Shown: in pieces, positions 33,692 to 43,344 of the stretch
Position numbering within the stretch: the stretch's first letter is position 1
Layout of the letters: every line of letters begins with the position of its first letter
NCBI RefSeq assembly: GCF_000981765.1
Contig: NZ_CP010975.1
Coordinates: 62,001-126,000 of the forward strand
Direction: 5' to 3'
DNA: 64,000 bases
From: Kangiella geojedonensis
GTDB taxonomy: Bacteria > Pseudomonadota > Gammaproteobacteria > Enterobacterales > Kangiellaceae
Translations under genes and position numbers: made by a program
The notes under the pieces: generated by a model
Databases searched by the model: none
Told to the model about the DNA's origin: nothing
The model's input: the letters and a program-made list of their open reading frames with translations, nothing else

Positions 33692-34795
33692 ATGAAAAGA
33701 AGAAACTTCATTGGCGCCCTTGGGGCTGGCGCCGCCGTTGCTGGACTGACCGCTTGTAACAATAGTGGCAGCGAGACGAAAGCTACACCCGTCGAAAAGT
33801 GGGACGGCGAGGTCATTAAATGGACCATGATCACGACATGGCCGAAAAACTTTGCTGGCCTTGGCGAAGGCGCGGAATACTTAGCCAAGCTGATAAACCG
33901 CTTAAGTGGCGGTCGCATGGAAGTTAAAGTCTATGGTTCTGGCGAACTGGTACCAGCGTTACAAGTTTTCGAATCTGTCGCCAGTGGCGCCGCCCAAATT
34001 GGTCACGGCGCCTCTTATTATTGGAAAGGCAAGTTGCCAATGACGCCATTTTTTGCTGCCGTTCCTTTTGGCTTAAATGCGCAAGAAATGAACGGCTGGT
34101 TATTACATGGTGGTGGTTTAGACTTGTGGCGGGAGTTATACGAACCCTTGGGGTTAATTCCAGAACCTTGTGGTAATACTGGCGTACAAATGGCAGGCTG
34201 GTTTAACAAAGAAATCAACTCGCTAGCTGACTTAAAAGGAATGAAAATGCGCATTCCTGGCCTTGGCGGTGAAGTATGGCGACGCGCAGGAGGGATTCCA
34301 GTTTTGATGCCAGGAAGCGAAGTCTTTACCTCCTTAGAGACAGGAGCGATAGACGCTGCTGAATGGGTCGGCCCTTATAACGACTTGGCTTTCGGCTTGT
34401 TTAAAGCGGCGCGTTATTATTATTACCCAGGCTGGCATGAGCCAGGTACGACGCTCGAAGCCCTAATCAATAAAAAGGCCTATGAAGCGCTACCCAAAGA
34501 TTTACAGGAAATTGTAACAACAGCATGCCGTACAGCGAATGCGGATCTATTGGCAGACTTTACCGCTAAAAATAACGAAGCATTGCAAACGTTAATTACA
34601 AAACATGGCGTTGAACTACGTGAGCTACCGAAAGAAGTATTAAGGGAATTAGAAGCAATTTCTGAGGATATGCTAAAAGAGCAGGCTGTGACAGAATTAG
34701 ATCAAAGAATCTTACAGTCTTTCATGGAATTTAAAGAGCAAGCTAAAACGTGGCATCGAGTGTCTGAGCAGAGTTACTACGACGCCAGGCGGTAA
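33692..34795 (+). CDS. TRAP transporter substrate-binding protein (DctP), Tat lipoprotein
   Basis: This 367-residue protein has a twin-arginine signal (MKRRNFIGALGAGAAVAGLTAC) that also carries a lipobox (LTAC), so it is probably exported folded and lipidated. The DctP fold follows: WPKNFAGLGEGAEYLAKLINRLSGGRMEVKVYGSGELVPALQVFESVASG, the ligand-binding LKGMKMRIPGLGGEVWRRAGGIPVLMPGSEVFTSLETGAIDAAEWVGPYND, and YYYPGWHEPGTTLEALIN. This is the branch (TakP-like) that binds 2-oxo acids, often as dimers. The membrane subunits are convergent, beyond murI. Confidence 0.92.
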   Translation: MKRRNFIGALGAGAAVAGLTACNNSGSETKATPVEKWDGEVIKWTMITTWPKNFAGLGEGAEYLAKLINRLSGGRMEVKVYGSGELVPALQVFESVASGAAQIGHGASYYWKGKLPMTPFFAAVPFGLNAQEMNGWLLHGGGLDLWRELYEPLGLIPEPCGNTGVQMAGWFNKEINSLADLKGMKMRIPGLGGEVWRRAGGIPVLMPGSEVFTSLETGAIDAAEWVGPYNDLAFGLFKAARYYYYPGWHEPGTTLEALINKKAYEALPKDLQEIVTTACRTANADLLADFTAKNNEALQTLITKHGVELRELPKEVLRELEAISEDMLKEQAVTELDQRILQSFMEFKEQAKTWHRVSEQSYYDARR

Positions 34796-34844
34796 GGTTT
34801 CGGAAAAGGAACCTGCTTTATTTAACTTATTAGTAAGTTGGAAG

Positions 34845-35630
34845 CTAGCCTTCCAACACTTTTATCTTATGTCCCAATAACTTGGTAAATACCGGCTGTG
34901 CAATTGTTGCGTCGGAGCTGGTGTAAAAGCGATCTTGCTGGTGTGGCTCGTTGTTAAACAAGTCATTGGTAGCGAGTACGCGGGTCAGTTGAAGAGAGAC
35001 AGCGTCTGCGGTATCCAACAGTTTCAAGGGGCTAGCGCCAGCAGCCTTTTTGATGCTTTTTGCAAGGAAAGGGTAGTGGGTGCAACCTAAAACAAGGGTG
35101 TCGACCTTGTAGTTAAGAAAAGGTTGTAAGTAATCGTTGATAAGTTGCATGGTTTTTGGGCTATCTAGTTCGCCAGCTTCTACTTGCTCAACGAAGCCAT
35201 GACAGGCTGCTTGATGTATTGAAACGTCTCGGGCAAATTGCGCAACCAAACGTTGGTAACGAGTACTATCTAAGGTGTTTTCTGTGGCAAAGACGCCGAT
35301 GTGGCCTGTTCGAGTGAGAGCGGCCGCTGGTTTTATCGCTGGCTCGATGGCGATGATGGGTAAGTCGTACTCTGCTCTTAACCAATCAGCCATAAGGGCA
35401 GTTGCCGTATTGCATGCAATGACCATGGCTTTGGCATTATGTTTTAAAAAAAACTCAGCAATATACTGGCAACGTTTATGCAAACTTTCCTTGGGCAATT
35501 TGCCGTAAGGCGCGTAGGCGGAGTCTGCGAAATAGACGATGTTCTCATTTGGTAAGTGCTTGCGAATGGCTTGATATACTGAGAGGCCACCAACACCTGA
35601 ATCAAAAACACCAATAGGATTGTTAGTCAT
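34845..35630 (-). CDS. murI: Glutamate racemase
   Basis: MurI makes D-glutamate for peptidoglycan. The ATG at 35630 gives 261 residues; a TTG start five codons earlier would almost abut the dctM stop. The two catalytic cysteines lie in VIACNTATALMADWLR and in LVLGCTHYPFLAKSI. GVFDSGVGGLSVYQAIRKHLP and YFADSAYAPYGKLP are diagnostic. It follows dctM by 12 bp, so it is probably the last gene of a dctQ-dctM-murI transcript, an unusual partner for a cell-wall gene. Confidence 0.95.
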   Translation of the reverse strand: MTNNPIGVFDSGVGGLSVYQAIRKHLPNENIVYFADSAYAPYGKLPKESLHKRCQYIAEFFLKHNAKAMVIACNTATALMADWLRAEYDLPIIAIEPAIKPAAALTRTGHIGVFATENTLDSTRYQRLVAQFARDVSIHQAACHGFVEQVEAGELDSPKTMQLINDYLQPFLNYKVDTLVLGCTHYPFLAKSIKKAAGASPLKLLDTADAVSLQLTRVLATNDLFNNEPHQQDRFYTSSDATIAQPVFTKLLGHKIKVLEG

Positions 35631-35642
35631 AAATGTTCTCAA

Positions 35643-37013
35643 TTAGTTGATAGCGGCGGGTAGCCAGGTTGATAGTTGTGGCCAAAATGCAATCAGAGCA
35701 AGCACGATAGCTTGAATACCGATAAACGGAATAACACCACGATAGATTTGAGCCGTTTTAATTTGCTTCGGGGCAACGCCTCGGAGGTAGAACAGTGCAA
35801 AGCCAAAGGGCGGTGTTAAGAACGATGTTTGGAGATTAATAGCAATCAGTACGCCAAGCCAAATCGGATCGGCACCCATCATCAATAAAACAGGGCCAAT
35901 GATTGGAACCACCACAAAAGTAATTTCGATAAAGTCGAGAATAAAGCCAAGTAAAAACATCACGATCATGACGATCAACAATGCCGTAAATAAGCCACCC
36001 GGTAATTCTGTAAAGAAGTGACGAATCATTTCATCGCCGCCATACATACGGAATACTAACGAGAAAATTGAAGCGCCGATTAAAATCAAGAATACCATGC
36101 TGGTCGTCTTGACGGTCGATTGCATCACGTCTTGTAAACGCTTGAGAGTGAGTTGCCGACGCATAATGGCAAGTAATATGGCGCCAAAGGCTCCGATAGC
36201 TGCGGCTTCGGTTGGGGTTGCGATGCCGTAAAGTATCGAGCCTAGCACAGCAACGATCAGGATCAGCGGCAACGATAAACTCTTTATCGCGCGGAAGATG
36301 GCTTGTCTTAGCTCGGATTCATCAATCTCCATCGCTGGCGCATCTTTTGGGCGATGCCAAGCGACAAATGCTATGTAAAGCATATAGCCGACAACGAGCA
36401 TAATTCCTGGAATTACGGCACCCATGAATAAGTCACCTATCGAGGCGACTTGATCGGTTTCGAGACCTTGGCCCTTTGCTTCGGTCATGGCGTTAGCTAA
36501 TACATCACCCAATAGTACTAAAACAATCGAAGGGGGGATAATTTGGCCTAAGGTTCCTGAAGCACAAATGACGCCAGTAGCCAGTTCAGGCTTGTAGCCA
36601 CGTTTTAACATTGCAGGAAGGGAGAGAAGCCCCATGGTGACGACCGTCGCGCCGACAATGCCGGTGCTCGCTGCAAGGAGCATTCCGACAATCGTTACGG
36701 CAAAACCCATGCCGCCTCGCAGTTTACCAAAGAGCGTTGCCATGGATTCGAGAAGATCTTCCGCTATTTTGGTGCGCTCTAACATCAGTCCCATGAATAT
36801 AAAGAGGGGCACTGCAATTAAGGTGCTGCGATCCATGATTTTAAACAGGCGCCCCGCCATAAAGTTTAGTTGTACGGGCTCTAGTAAGCCGGTCATGGCG
36901 CCAATGGCAACAAAAATTAGGGAGGTGCCAGCGAGTGAGAAAGCAACGGGATAACCCCACAATAACACCCCGCAAACTGCGAGGAATAAAAGGAGTGGCA
37001 TTAACTCAAACAT
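35643..37013 (-). CDS. TRAP transporter large permease (DctM)
   Basis: This is the 456-residue large membrane subunit of a TRAP carrier, with about twelve hydrophobic segments. Features include VPLFIFMGLMLERTKIAEDLLESM, LAASTGIVGATVVTMGLLSLPAMLKRGY, GTLGQIIPPSIVLVLLGDV and FLTPPFGFALFYLRG, all typical of DctM. The start MFELMPLL is chosen because AGAGGAG lies at the right distance; it overlaps the dctQ stop by 8 bp. With DctP and DctQ it should import an organic acid using the sodium gradient. Confidence 0.93.
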   Translation of the reverse strand: MFELMPLLLFLAVCGVLLWGYPVAFSLAGTSLIFVAIGAMTGLLEPVQLNFMAGRLFKIMDRSTLIAVPLFIFMGLMLERTKIAEDLLESMATLFGKLRGGMGFAVTIVGMLLAASTGIVGATVVTMGLLSLPAMLKRGYKPELATGVICASGTLGQIIPPSIVLVLLGDVLANAMTEAKGQGLETDQVASIGDLFMGAVIPGIMLVVGYMLYIAFVAWHRPKDAPAMEIDESELRQAIFRAIKSLSLPLILIVAVLGSILYGIATPTEAAAIGAFGAILLAIMRRQLTLKRLQDVMQSTVKTTSMVFLILIGASIFSLVFRMYGGDEMIRHFFTELPGGLFTALLIVMIVMFLLGFILDFIEITFVVVPIIGPVLLMMGADPIWLGVLIAINLQTSFLTPPFGFALFYLRGVAPKQIKTAQIYRGVIPFIGIQAIVLALIAFWPQLSTWLPAAIN

Positions 37014-37578
37014 GACCATGCTCCTCTTGGCTAAGTTCATCAGAGGCTATAAAAAAAGGCGGCTCTGACCAGCCTGCTAGAAAGGTCATGCACTTCAATG
37101 AGTCAGAAAAACCTTGCAAAATAAGTGCCAGCGGCATGGCTAACAGCAATGTTTTAAGGCCATACATGAAAGGAATACCCCCCGGCTGGTTGGAACCTTC
37201 GTTTAACGCCCAACTGAAAGCCACGTAATCTTTGCAGTAAACAAATATGAAGGCACATACCGGCAGTAACAAGCATAAGAAACCGAGAATATTGACCACG
37301 GCTTTTTTCTTTGGAGAGAAGCTCTGATAAAACACATCAACACGAACATGGTCATTGTGTTTCAGTGCGTATGCTGCGCCTAACATGAAGACGATAGCAT
37401 GCATATAGGTAATGGATTCTTGCAGCGCAATAGCGCTCAAATCGAACCAGTTACGAAGGATGAGAACTGAGACAACGGTGATGACCATGAATAAGGTTAG
37501 CCAAGCAATGATCCGCCCCATCCATTCGGTAAAATTGTCTAGAAGTCTCGTTAATGTGAGCGTCGTTGATTTTAGCAT
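37006..37578 (-). CDS. TRAP transporter small permease (DctQ)
   Basis: This 190-residue protein has four predicted membrane helices. RNWFDLSAIALQESITYMHAIVFMLGAAYALKHNDHVRVDVFYQ is the DctQ signature; the central part is FLCLLLPVCAFIFVYCKDYV and the end GIPFMYGLKTLLLAMPLALILQG. It is first in the dctQ-dctM-murI unit and overlaps dctM by 8 bp. Its promoter must lie in the 431-bp spacer upstream. Confidence 0.92.
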   Translation of the reverse strand: MLKSTTLTLTRLLDNFTEWMGRIIAWLTLFMVITVVSVLILRNWFDLSAIALQESITYMHAIVFMLGAAYALKHNDHVRVDVFYQSFSPKKKAVVNILGFLCLLLPVCAFIFVYCKDYVAFSWALNEGSNQPGGIPFMYGLKTLLLAMPLALILQGFSDSLKCMTFLAGWSEPPFFIASDELSQEEHGHV

Positions 37579-38009
37579 TATGACTCTTTTGGACTCTGCT
37601 CTTAATGTAATTCCATAAGTTATCCACAGCGACGTTACAGTGTAAACTCGCTGTTAGTTAAAGTGCAGCCTTTACTTGGCTCGGTAACTTATTGAATTAT
37701 ATGGATTTAAAATTTTGTTTTCGCTCCCCAAAGCAAAAACTGTCTATTTCTTGCTGAGTTTGTCATATTAGTGAAAACTTTTTCACAAAGTTATCCACAG
37801 AAAATGAAGTGCTGTGGAAAAAATAATCAAACACAGAAAAGCAAAGATACTGTAAATTATGCTAAAGATCCAATGTGTTAGCTAAGATACGACCAGCGAA
37901 CATAATATTTGGAATAATATTGGTCAATGTCCGTTAAGATAAGGACACTCAATAAAATGACTCGCAAGATAAAAACGAGCATTAAGCCTACTGGACTATT
38001 AAGGGATAC
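37579..38009. other. 431-bp divergent spacer with DnaA boxes
   Basis: No gene is visible. The AT-rich spacer separates dctQ (leftward) and the serine hydrolase (rightward). It has perfect TTATCCACA boxes at 37620-37628 and 37791-37799, both on the plus strand, and a one-mismatch TTTTCCACA on the minus strand at 37813-37821. Promoters for both genes are expected here but none is clear. Confidence 0.45.
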
Positions 38010-39695
38010 ATGATGAAACATGATATTGGAGTAGCGTCAAAGCTACGGAAATTAGCAAGAGTATTCAGCCTTACCGCCTTTTCAGCTTTAGCGTTGTTAG
38101 GACCAAACTTGGTTTCTGCAAAGCTTGATAAGGCCAATACTGAAAAGACCGTAGCAAGCCAACTTGATCCATACTTTAAGGCATTGGCTGATAATAACCG
38201 TTTACTCGGTCATATGGCTTTGTATAAGGGCAATGAAAAGCTCTATAGCACGACCTTAGAAGCTGCTGGTAACGAAACCCTAAAAAGTAACAAGCAGTTG
38301 AAGTACAAAATAGGATCAATTACCAAAACTTTTACCGCGACCTTAGTCTTTCAATTGATTGAGGAGGGGAAGTTAAGCCTAGATACGACTTTGGACAACT
38401 ATTATCCCGAAGTGGCTAATGCAAAAAGCATCACGATTAAACAGATGTTGAATCATCACTCAGGTATTCACAGCTATACCGACGATCCAAATTTTATTAA
38501 CTATCATATGTCACCGCAGGATAAGACCTTTTTGGTCGAGAAGATCCAAAGCTTTGATGCTGATTTTGAGCCAGGTGAGAAAGGAGCATATAGCAACAGT
38601 AACTACTTACTTCTTGGATATATATTGGAGAAGATTGAAGAGAAGTCATACGCCGAATTATTAGAAAGTAGGATATTTAAGCCTTTGGGGTTGAAGAATA
38701 CCTTCCTAGGCAAGGCCATTAATCCGAAGAATGAGGAAGCTTATTCATATCAATTTAACGGTGATATGTGGGAAGAGGTGGCGCAGTGGGATATGTCGGT
38801 TGCTTATTCGGCAGGAGCGTTAGTATCCACTGCCGATGATTTAAACCTGTTTATCACAGGGCTGTTTGATGAAAAATTAATTAAGCCATCAAGCTTAGAG
38901 CAGATGATTGAGCTGGACGATGGTTTTGGTAAAGGGATCTTCGGTACCAAATATAAATTAGAGGGTTCGGAACTCCAAGGTTATTGGCACAATGGCGGCA
39001 TTGAGTCATTTGTATCGCACCTTGCCTATTACCCTGAAAAGGATATTAGCGTAGTGATACTCACGAATGGTTTGAACTACGATTTGCGCACAATCTACGA
39101 AAAGATGTTGGACGCATATTTCGGGAAAGAGGTGTCGGTACCAGAGTTCGGTCAGGAAGTTGAGCTAGACGAAGAGGTTTTAAAACCTTTAGTGGGCGAG
39201 TATGAAAGTGAGACCCATCCACTGGATATTAGTATCAGTTTGATGGAAGGAAAGTTATATGCGCAGGCGACTGGTCAGGGTGGCTTTCCTTTAACGGCTT
39301 TGAGTGAGAACACATTCGAATTCTCTAGAGCTGGAATCGAAATTGAGTTTGATCGAGACAATAACCAGTTTGCCATTAAGCAGGGTGGTCGAGCAGATGT
39401 GTTCGTGAAAGTGAGCGGTGGTGAGACTGCAAAAACAGTGGATGTACCGTTAGAAACGCTGGAGAAGTACGTTGGAACTTATCAAAGTGATGATTTCCCG
39501 CTTGATATCGAAGTGATGGTAAAAAGCGATAAATTGTATGCTCAAGCGACTGGTCAGTCGGCATTCCCACTTACACCAATCAATCAGAAAAAGTTTGCGT
39601 TTAAACTGGCAGATATTGTGATTGAGTTTGATGTAGAGAAAAGACAGCTGACGATAACGCAGCGTGGCGTTCCACGGATCATGGATAAGCAATAA
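38010..39695 (+). CDS. Beta-lactamase-fold serine hydrolase with duplicated C-terminal domain
   Basis: This 561-residue protein has an N-terminal signal (hydrophobic residues about 17-35, ending LVSA). The serine-hydrolase domain (about 45-375) carries the class C-type SxxK (GSITKTFTATLVF), YSNSNY as the tyrosine motif, and HNGG in place of the KTG box. The rest is two copies of an 85-residue module, about 388-472 and 480-557, each with PLDI, KLYAQATGQ, FPLT and IEFD. Such proteins are usually D-amino peptidases or esterases rather than resistance enzymes. It probably acts in the periplasm or outside. Confidence 0.88.
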   Translation: MMKHDIGVASKLRKLARVFSLTAFSALALLGPNLVSAKLDKANTEKTVASQLDPYFKALADNNRLLGHMALYKGNEKLYSTTLEAAGNETLKSNKQLKYKIGSITKTFTATLVFQLIEEGKLSLDTTLDNYYPEVANAKSITIKQMLNHHSGIHSYTDDPNFINYHMSPQDKTFLVEKIQSFDADFEPGEKGAYSNSNYLLLGYILEKIEEKSYAELLESRIFKPLGLKNTFLGKAINPKNEEAYSYQFNGDMWEEVAQWDMSVAYSAGALVSTADDLNLFITGLFDEKLIKPSSLEQMIELDDGFGKGIFGTKYKLEGSELQGYWHNGGIESFVSHLAYYPEKDISVVILTNGLNYDLRTIYEKMLDAYFGKEVSVPEFGQEVELDEEVLKPLVGEYESETHPLDISISLMEGKLYAQATGQGGFPLTALSENTFEFSRAGIEIEFDRDNNQFAIKQGGRADVFVKVSGGETAKTVDVPLETLEKYVGTYQSDDFPLDIEVMVKSDKLYAQATGQSAFPLTPINQKKFAFKLADIVIEFDVEKRQLTITQRGVPRIMDKQ

Positions 39696-39715
39696 GGGAT
39701 ATCGGAATATTTAGC

Positions 39716-39744
39716 AAGCCCAGCTCTTGCTGGGCTATTTTATG
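39716..39744 (+). terminator. Bidirectional terminator
   Basis: AGCCCAGC-TCTT-GCTGGGCT followed by ATTTTAT, between convergent genes; also followed by a T-rich stretch on the minus strand. Confidence 0.8.
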
Positions 39745-39755
39745 AAAAAATTGAT

Positions 39756-40130
39756 TTAACCAAGTTGTTTAAGCTCTTGCTTCAGACTCTTGGCAGCATG
39801 TTCAAATTGTTGCAGTAAGTTCTTAGCGACTTCATATTGAAGATTAGTCTCTTTTAACGCTTTTAACATGGGTGTTGGAGTCGGATCTTTCAGCGCATGC
39901 GCCAGAAGTTCTGCCGAGATCACGGTGTGAAATGCCTCTAAACTAGGCTGTGGGCTTGGATCACCCAAGAATGGTGGCGGATCAGGAATGGGCCGTGGAA
40001 TGGGCAACTTAGGTAAAAAACGAGCAATGTACATTGCTTCAAACAACTCACGAAAGAACCGTTTAGATTCACGGCATTCATCTGAATCGGGATCGATACT
40101 GCATACGAATGGATTGACTGGAAAAGCCAT
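39756..40130 (-). CDS. Small hypothetical protein, Pro-rich middle
   Basis: This 124-residue protein has the N-terminus MAFPVNPFVCSIDPDSDECRESKRFFRELFEAMYIARFLP, a Pro-rich stretch (residues about 43-62, PIPRPIPDPPPFLGDPSP) and a helical C-terminus (LLQQFEHAAKSLKQELKQLG). There is no signal peptide and no recognised domain. GGAGG lies just upstream of the ATG and a good terminator follows, so it is probably a real gene. A 17-bp palindrome lies 25 bp upstream. Its function is unknown. Confidence 0.65.
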   Translation of the reverse strand: MAFPVNPFVCSIDPDSDECRESKRFFRELFEAMYIARFLPKLPIPRPIPDPPPFLGDPSPQPSLEAFHTVISAELLAHALKDPTPTPMLKALKETNLQYEVAKNLLQQFEHAAKSLKQELKQLG

Positions 40131-40154
40131 AATAACCTCCTTTGTTGTATAAGA

Positions 40155-40171
40155 CGTTTCATCATGAAACG
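40155..40171. promoter_or_regulatory. 17-bp palindrome upstream of the Pro-rich hypothetical
   Basis: CGTTTCAT-C-ATGAAACG is a perfect 8-bp inverted repeat around one base, 25 bp upstream of the ATG of the leftward gene. It fits an operator or a 5' mRNA hairpin. Confidence 0.45.
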
Positions 40172-40331
40172 AATAAGGTCAGCGCGAATACATTGGCCAA
40201 CGTTTAAACATTAACAAAAACAAAATGATAAAACCTTATTGCTGTTCACAAAATGAACAATCAAGCTTGGTAGTAGGAACCATCAGAAACTTGCGTTACA
40301 CTTAAAACAATTTCAGAAACCGTAAATCCTC

Positions 40332-43061
40332 ATGTCAGAAAAACAAAGCCCTTTCATCCTTGTTGATGGTTCTTCCTATCTATTCCGTGCCTATCATGTG
40401 CCACAGTTACAACGCATGACCAACTCTGACGGTATGATGACTGGCGCGGTGTTTGGCGTCATTAACATGCTGAAAAGTTTGATCAATGAATATCAGCCGA
40501 CGCACATGGCGGTGGTGTTTGATGCTAAGGGTAAAACATTCCGTAATGATTTGTATCCAGAGTACAAAGCCAATCGTCCACCGATGCCTGAGGATCTGCG
40601 TCAGCAAATAGAGCCGATTCATCAGATTGTAGAGGCTATGGGTTTACCGTTATTGGTCATCGATGGTGTTGAGGCGGATGACGTGATTGGAACACTGGCC
40701 AAACAAGCTTGCGCGGAAGGCCGTGAAACGGTGATCTCTACCGGCGATAAGGATATGGCGCAACTGGTTAGCGATAATGTCACCCTGATCAACACCATGG
40801 ATAAGAACAATCCAGTGACGGATTACGATCGAGTGATTGAAAAGTTTGGCGTCAAGCCGGACCAAATCATCGATTTCTTGGCGCTAGTGGGTGATAAGGT
40901 CGATAACATTCCGGGCGTGAATAAATGTGGCCCGAAAACAGCGGTAAAGTGGCTGAATGAGTACGGTTCCTTAGAAGGGGTGATGGAAAACGCCGATAAG
41001 ATCGGTGGCAAGATCGGTGAGTACTTAAGAGAGGCGCTTGAGCAATTGCCACTATCGTATGAGTTGGCGACGATCAAGCTGGATTGTGAGCTGGAATTTG
41101 AACCAAAGGAGTTAACGGTCAAAGAGCCGGAATTAGCTCGCTTGAAAGAATTATACGGAACGATGGAGTTTCGCCGTTGGTTGACGGAAGTTTTAAAAGA
41201 AGGTGGTGAAGACATCGCTGAAGGGGAAGATGAGGCTGAAGAGTCCTCGATAGATCGGAGTCCGTATGAAACGATTCTAAGCCAAGAAGAACTTGATAAG
41301 TGGCTGAAAAAACTAGAACAATCAGAGTTGTTTGCCTTCGATACGGAAACCACCAGTTTGAATTACATGGAAGCTGATTTGGTTGGTATGTCCTTTGCCC
41401 TAGACAATGGCGAAGCAGCCTATCTGCCGGTTGCTCACAGTTATATGGGCGCACCTGAACAGTTAGATCGTGACCATGTACTAAAGCAAATGAAAGCTCT
41501 ATTAGAGAGTGAAGAGATTAAGAAAGTGGGGCAAAACCTCAAGTATGATATGAGTGTTTTGGCTCGTTACGACATCACGCTTGGGGGTATTGAGTTTGAC
41601 ACCATGCTTGAGTCTTACTGCCTAAACTCTGTAGCAAGTCGCCATGACATGGATTCATTGTCACTAAAATACCTAAATCACGCGACCATAAAATTTGAAG
41701 AAATTGCAGGCAAGGGCAAGAACCAATTAACGTTTGATCAGATTGAGCTCGAAAAGGCAGCGCCCTATGCTGCGGAAGATGCGGACATCACCATGAAGCT
41801 GCATCAAAAAATCTGGGGAGATTTACAGAAAGAAGAAGGTCCAGCCCAAGTATTCAGGCATATTGAAATGCCATTGTTACGAATATTATCTAAAGTTGAA
41901 CGCAATGGTGTGTTGGTTGATGGCAAATTGCTATTGGAGAAAAGTCGTCAATTTGAAGAGCGACTTAAAGAAATTGAGCTAGAAGCATTTGAGTTAGCAG
42001 GCAAAGAATTCAATCTAGGCTCTCCTAAGCAGTTACAGGCTATTTTATTTGAAGATTTAGAACTGCCGGTGATAAAAAAGACGCCAAAAGGCCAACCTTC
42101 TACGGCAGAAGAAGTGTTGCAAGAATTAGCACTGGATTATCCATTGCCAAAATTGATTCTTGAAAATCGTGGTTTAAGTAAATTGAAATCGACTTATACC
42201 GATAAGTTGCCGAAGATGATTAACCCTGAGACTAAACGTGTCCATACGTCATATCATCAGGCTATTGCGGCTACTGGTCGATTATCATCGACTGAACCCA
42301 ACTTGCAGAATATTCCGATTAAGTCGCCAGAGGGTCGAAGCATTCGTACCGCTTTTATTGCCTCGGAAGGTTGTAAGATTTTAGCCGCGGATTACTCACA
42401 AATTGAGCTTCGTATTATGGCCCATTTATCTCAAGACAAAGGGCTGTTAAAAGCGTTCGAGGAAGGTTTGGACGTTCACTCAGCGACGGCAGCTGAAGTA
42501 TTTGATGTGGATTTAGATAAGGTCAGTCCTAATCAGCGACGTGATGCTAAAGCGATTAACTTTGGCTTGATTTACGGTATGTCGGCATTTGGCTTGGCGA
42601 AGCAGATTGATGCGGATAGAAATACCGCTCAGGATTATATTAATACCTATTTTGCCCGATACCCTGGTGTAGAAGCTTATATGGACAGTACTCGAGAAAA
42701 AGCGGCGGATAAAGGCTATGTTGAAACTTTATATGGTCGTCGATTATACCTTCCGGAGATCCACTCGAAGAACGGTATGCGTCGTAAAGCAGCAGAAAGA
42801 ACCGCGATAAATGCGCCGATGCAGGGTAGTGCAGCAGACATTATTAAACTGGCGATGATCGAAGTGGATAAATGGTTAAAAGACCAGCCGGGCATTAAGA
42901 TGATCATGCAGGTTCACGATGAACTGGTGTTTGAAGTGGAGGAACAATATCTAGAGTTAGCGAAGGAAAAAATTCCTGAGTTGATGGAAAGTGTTGCAGA
43001 ATTATCCGTTCCTTTAATTGCTGAAGTTGATGTGGGCGATAATTGGGAAGAGGCACACTAA
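40332..43061 (+). CDS. polA: DNA polymerase I
   Basis: This 909-residue, three-domain PolA has a 5'-3' exonuclease (residues 1-290: [55 protein letters not shown]). The 3'-5' proofreading domain is intact ([30 protein letters not shown]). The polymerase motifs are [39 protein letters not shown]; and [12 protein letters not shown]. It fills gaps in repair and removes Okazaki primers. It is monocistronic, with a terminator just after it. Confidence 0.98.
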   Translation: MSEKQSPFILVDGSSYLFRAYHVPQLQRMTNSDGMMTGAVFGVINMLKSLINEYQPTHMAVVFDAKGKTFRNDLYPEYKANRPPMPEDLRQQIEPIHQIVEAMGLPLLVIDGVEADDVIGTLAKQACAEGRETVISTGDKDMAQLVSDNVTLINTMDKNNPVTDYDRVIEKFGVKPDQIIDFLALVGDKVDNIPGVNKCGPKTAVKWLNEYGSLEGVMENADKIGGKIGEYLREALEQLPLSYELATIKLDCELEFEPKELTVKEPELARLKELYGTMEFRRWLTEVLKEGGEDIAEGEDEAEESSIDRSPYETILSQEELDKWLKKLEQSELFAFDTETTSLNYMEADLVGMSFALDNGEAAYLPVAHSYMGAPEQLDRDHVLKQMKALLESEEIKKVGQNLKYDMSVLARYDITLGGIEFDTMLESYCLNSVASRHDMDSLSLKYLNHATIKFEEIAGKGKNQLTFDQIELEKAAPYAAEDADITMKLHQKIWGDLQKEEGPAQVFRHIEMPLLRILSKVERNGVLVDGKLLLEKSRQFEERLKEIELEAFELAGKEFNLGSPKQLQAILFEDLELPVIKKTPKGQPSTAEEVLQELALDYPLPKLILENRGLSKLKSTYTDKLPKMINPETKRVHTSYHQAIAATGRLSSTEPNLQNIPIKSPEGRSIRTAFIASEGCKILAADYSQIELRIMAHLSQDKGLLKAFEEGLDVHSATAAEVFDVDLDKVSPNQRRDAKAINFGLIYGMSAFGLAKQIDADRNTAQDYINTYFARYPGVEAYMDSTREKAADKGYVETLYGRRLYLPEIHSKNGMRRKAAERTAINAPMQGSAADIIKLAMIEVDKWLKDQPGIKMIMQVHDELVFEVEEQYLELAKEKIPELMESVAELSVPLIAEVDVGDNWEEAH

Positions 43062-43083
43062 ATACTTCAACGTTTAAACTTAA

Positions 43084-43127
43084 ACTTGCGCTATTTATCA
43101 CTTAACGTGTGATATAGCGCAGGTTTT
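43084..43127 (+). terminator. polA terminator
   Basis: TGCGCTAT-TT-ATCAC pairs with GTGAT-ATAGCGCA; TTTTT follows. Confidence 0.85.
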
Positions 43128-43220
43128 TGTCGCGATCATCGCTTAATGTCACACTTTGAAATTTTCTTTACACAACCTTACAAAAATCTTGAAACAAACC
43201 ACCTAAACGCGAGTCTATTT

Positions 43221-43344
43221 AAGTGAGCACAATGAAGTGCTCCCCGCGACTCCCTCCTTACAGCGGGACTTGCAATTTGGCCTCCCCAAGCCGAATTGCG
43301 CATTTGGGGTGGTACCTATGTTCCCTCAGGCCACCCCTTTTTTT
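43221..43344 (+). ncRNA. Candidate small RNA with C-rich loops (sX13-like)
   Basis: Downstream of polA and its terminator, four consecutive hairpins end in a strong terminator. They are GAGCAC/GTGCTC (43225-43242); CCCGC/GCGGG (43243-43267), loop containing CUCCCUCC; GCAAUUUGGC/GCCGAAUUGC (43272-43299), loop CUCCCCAA; and GGGGUGG/CCACCCC (43306-43337), loop containing UUCCCUC, then seven U. Three loops expose C-rich anti-Shine-Dalgarno sequence. Length would be about 120 nt. From memory, Xanthomonas sX13 and enterobacterial Spot 42 also lie next to polA, and sX13 acts through C-rich loops. No ORF fits. The promoter is not clear. Confidence 0.65.

Noticed and set aside
37579-38009. Chromosomal origin oriC
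   Set aside because: Only two perfect DnaA boxes, no dnaA/dnaN or gidA/mnmG genes beside it, and no AT-rich 13-mer repeats recognised.
38010-39695. Class C beta-lactamase resistance gene
   Set aside because: The KTG box is HNGG and there are two extra C-terminal modules; this is typical of general serine hydrolases.
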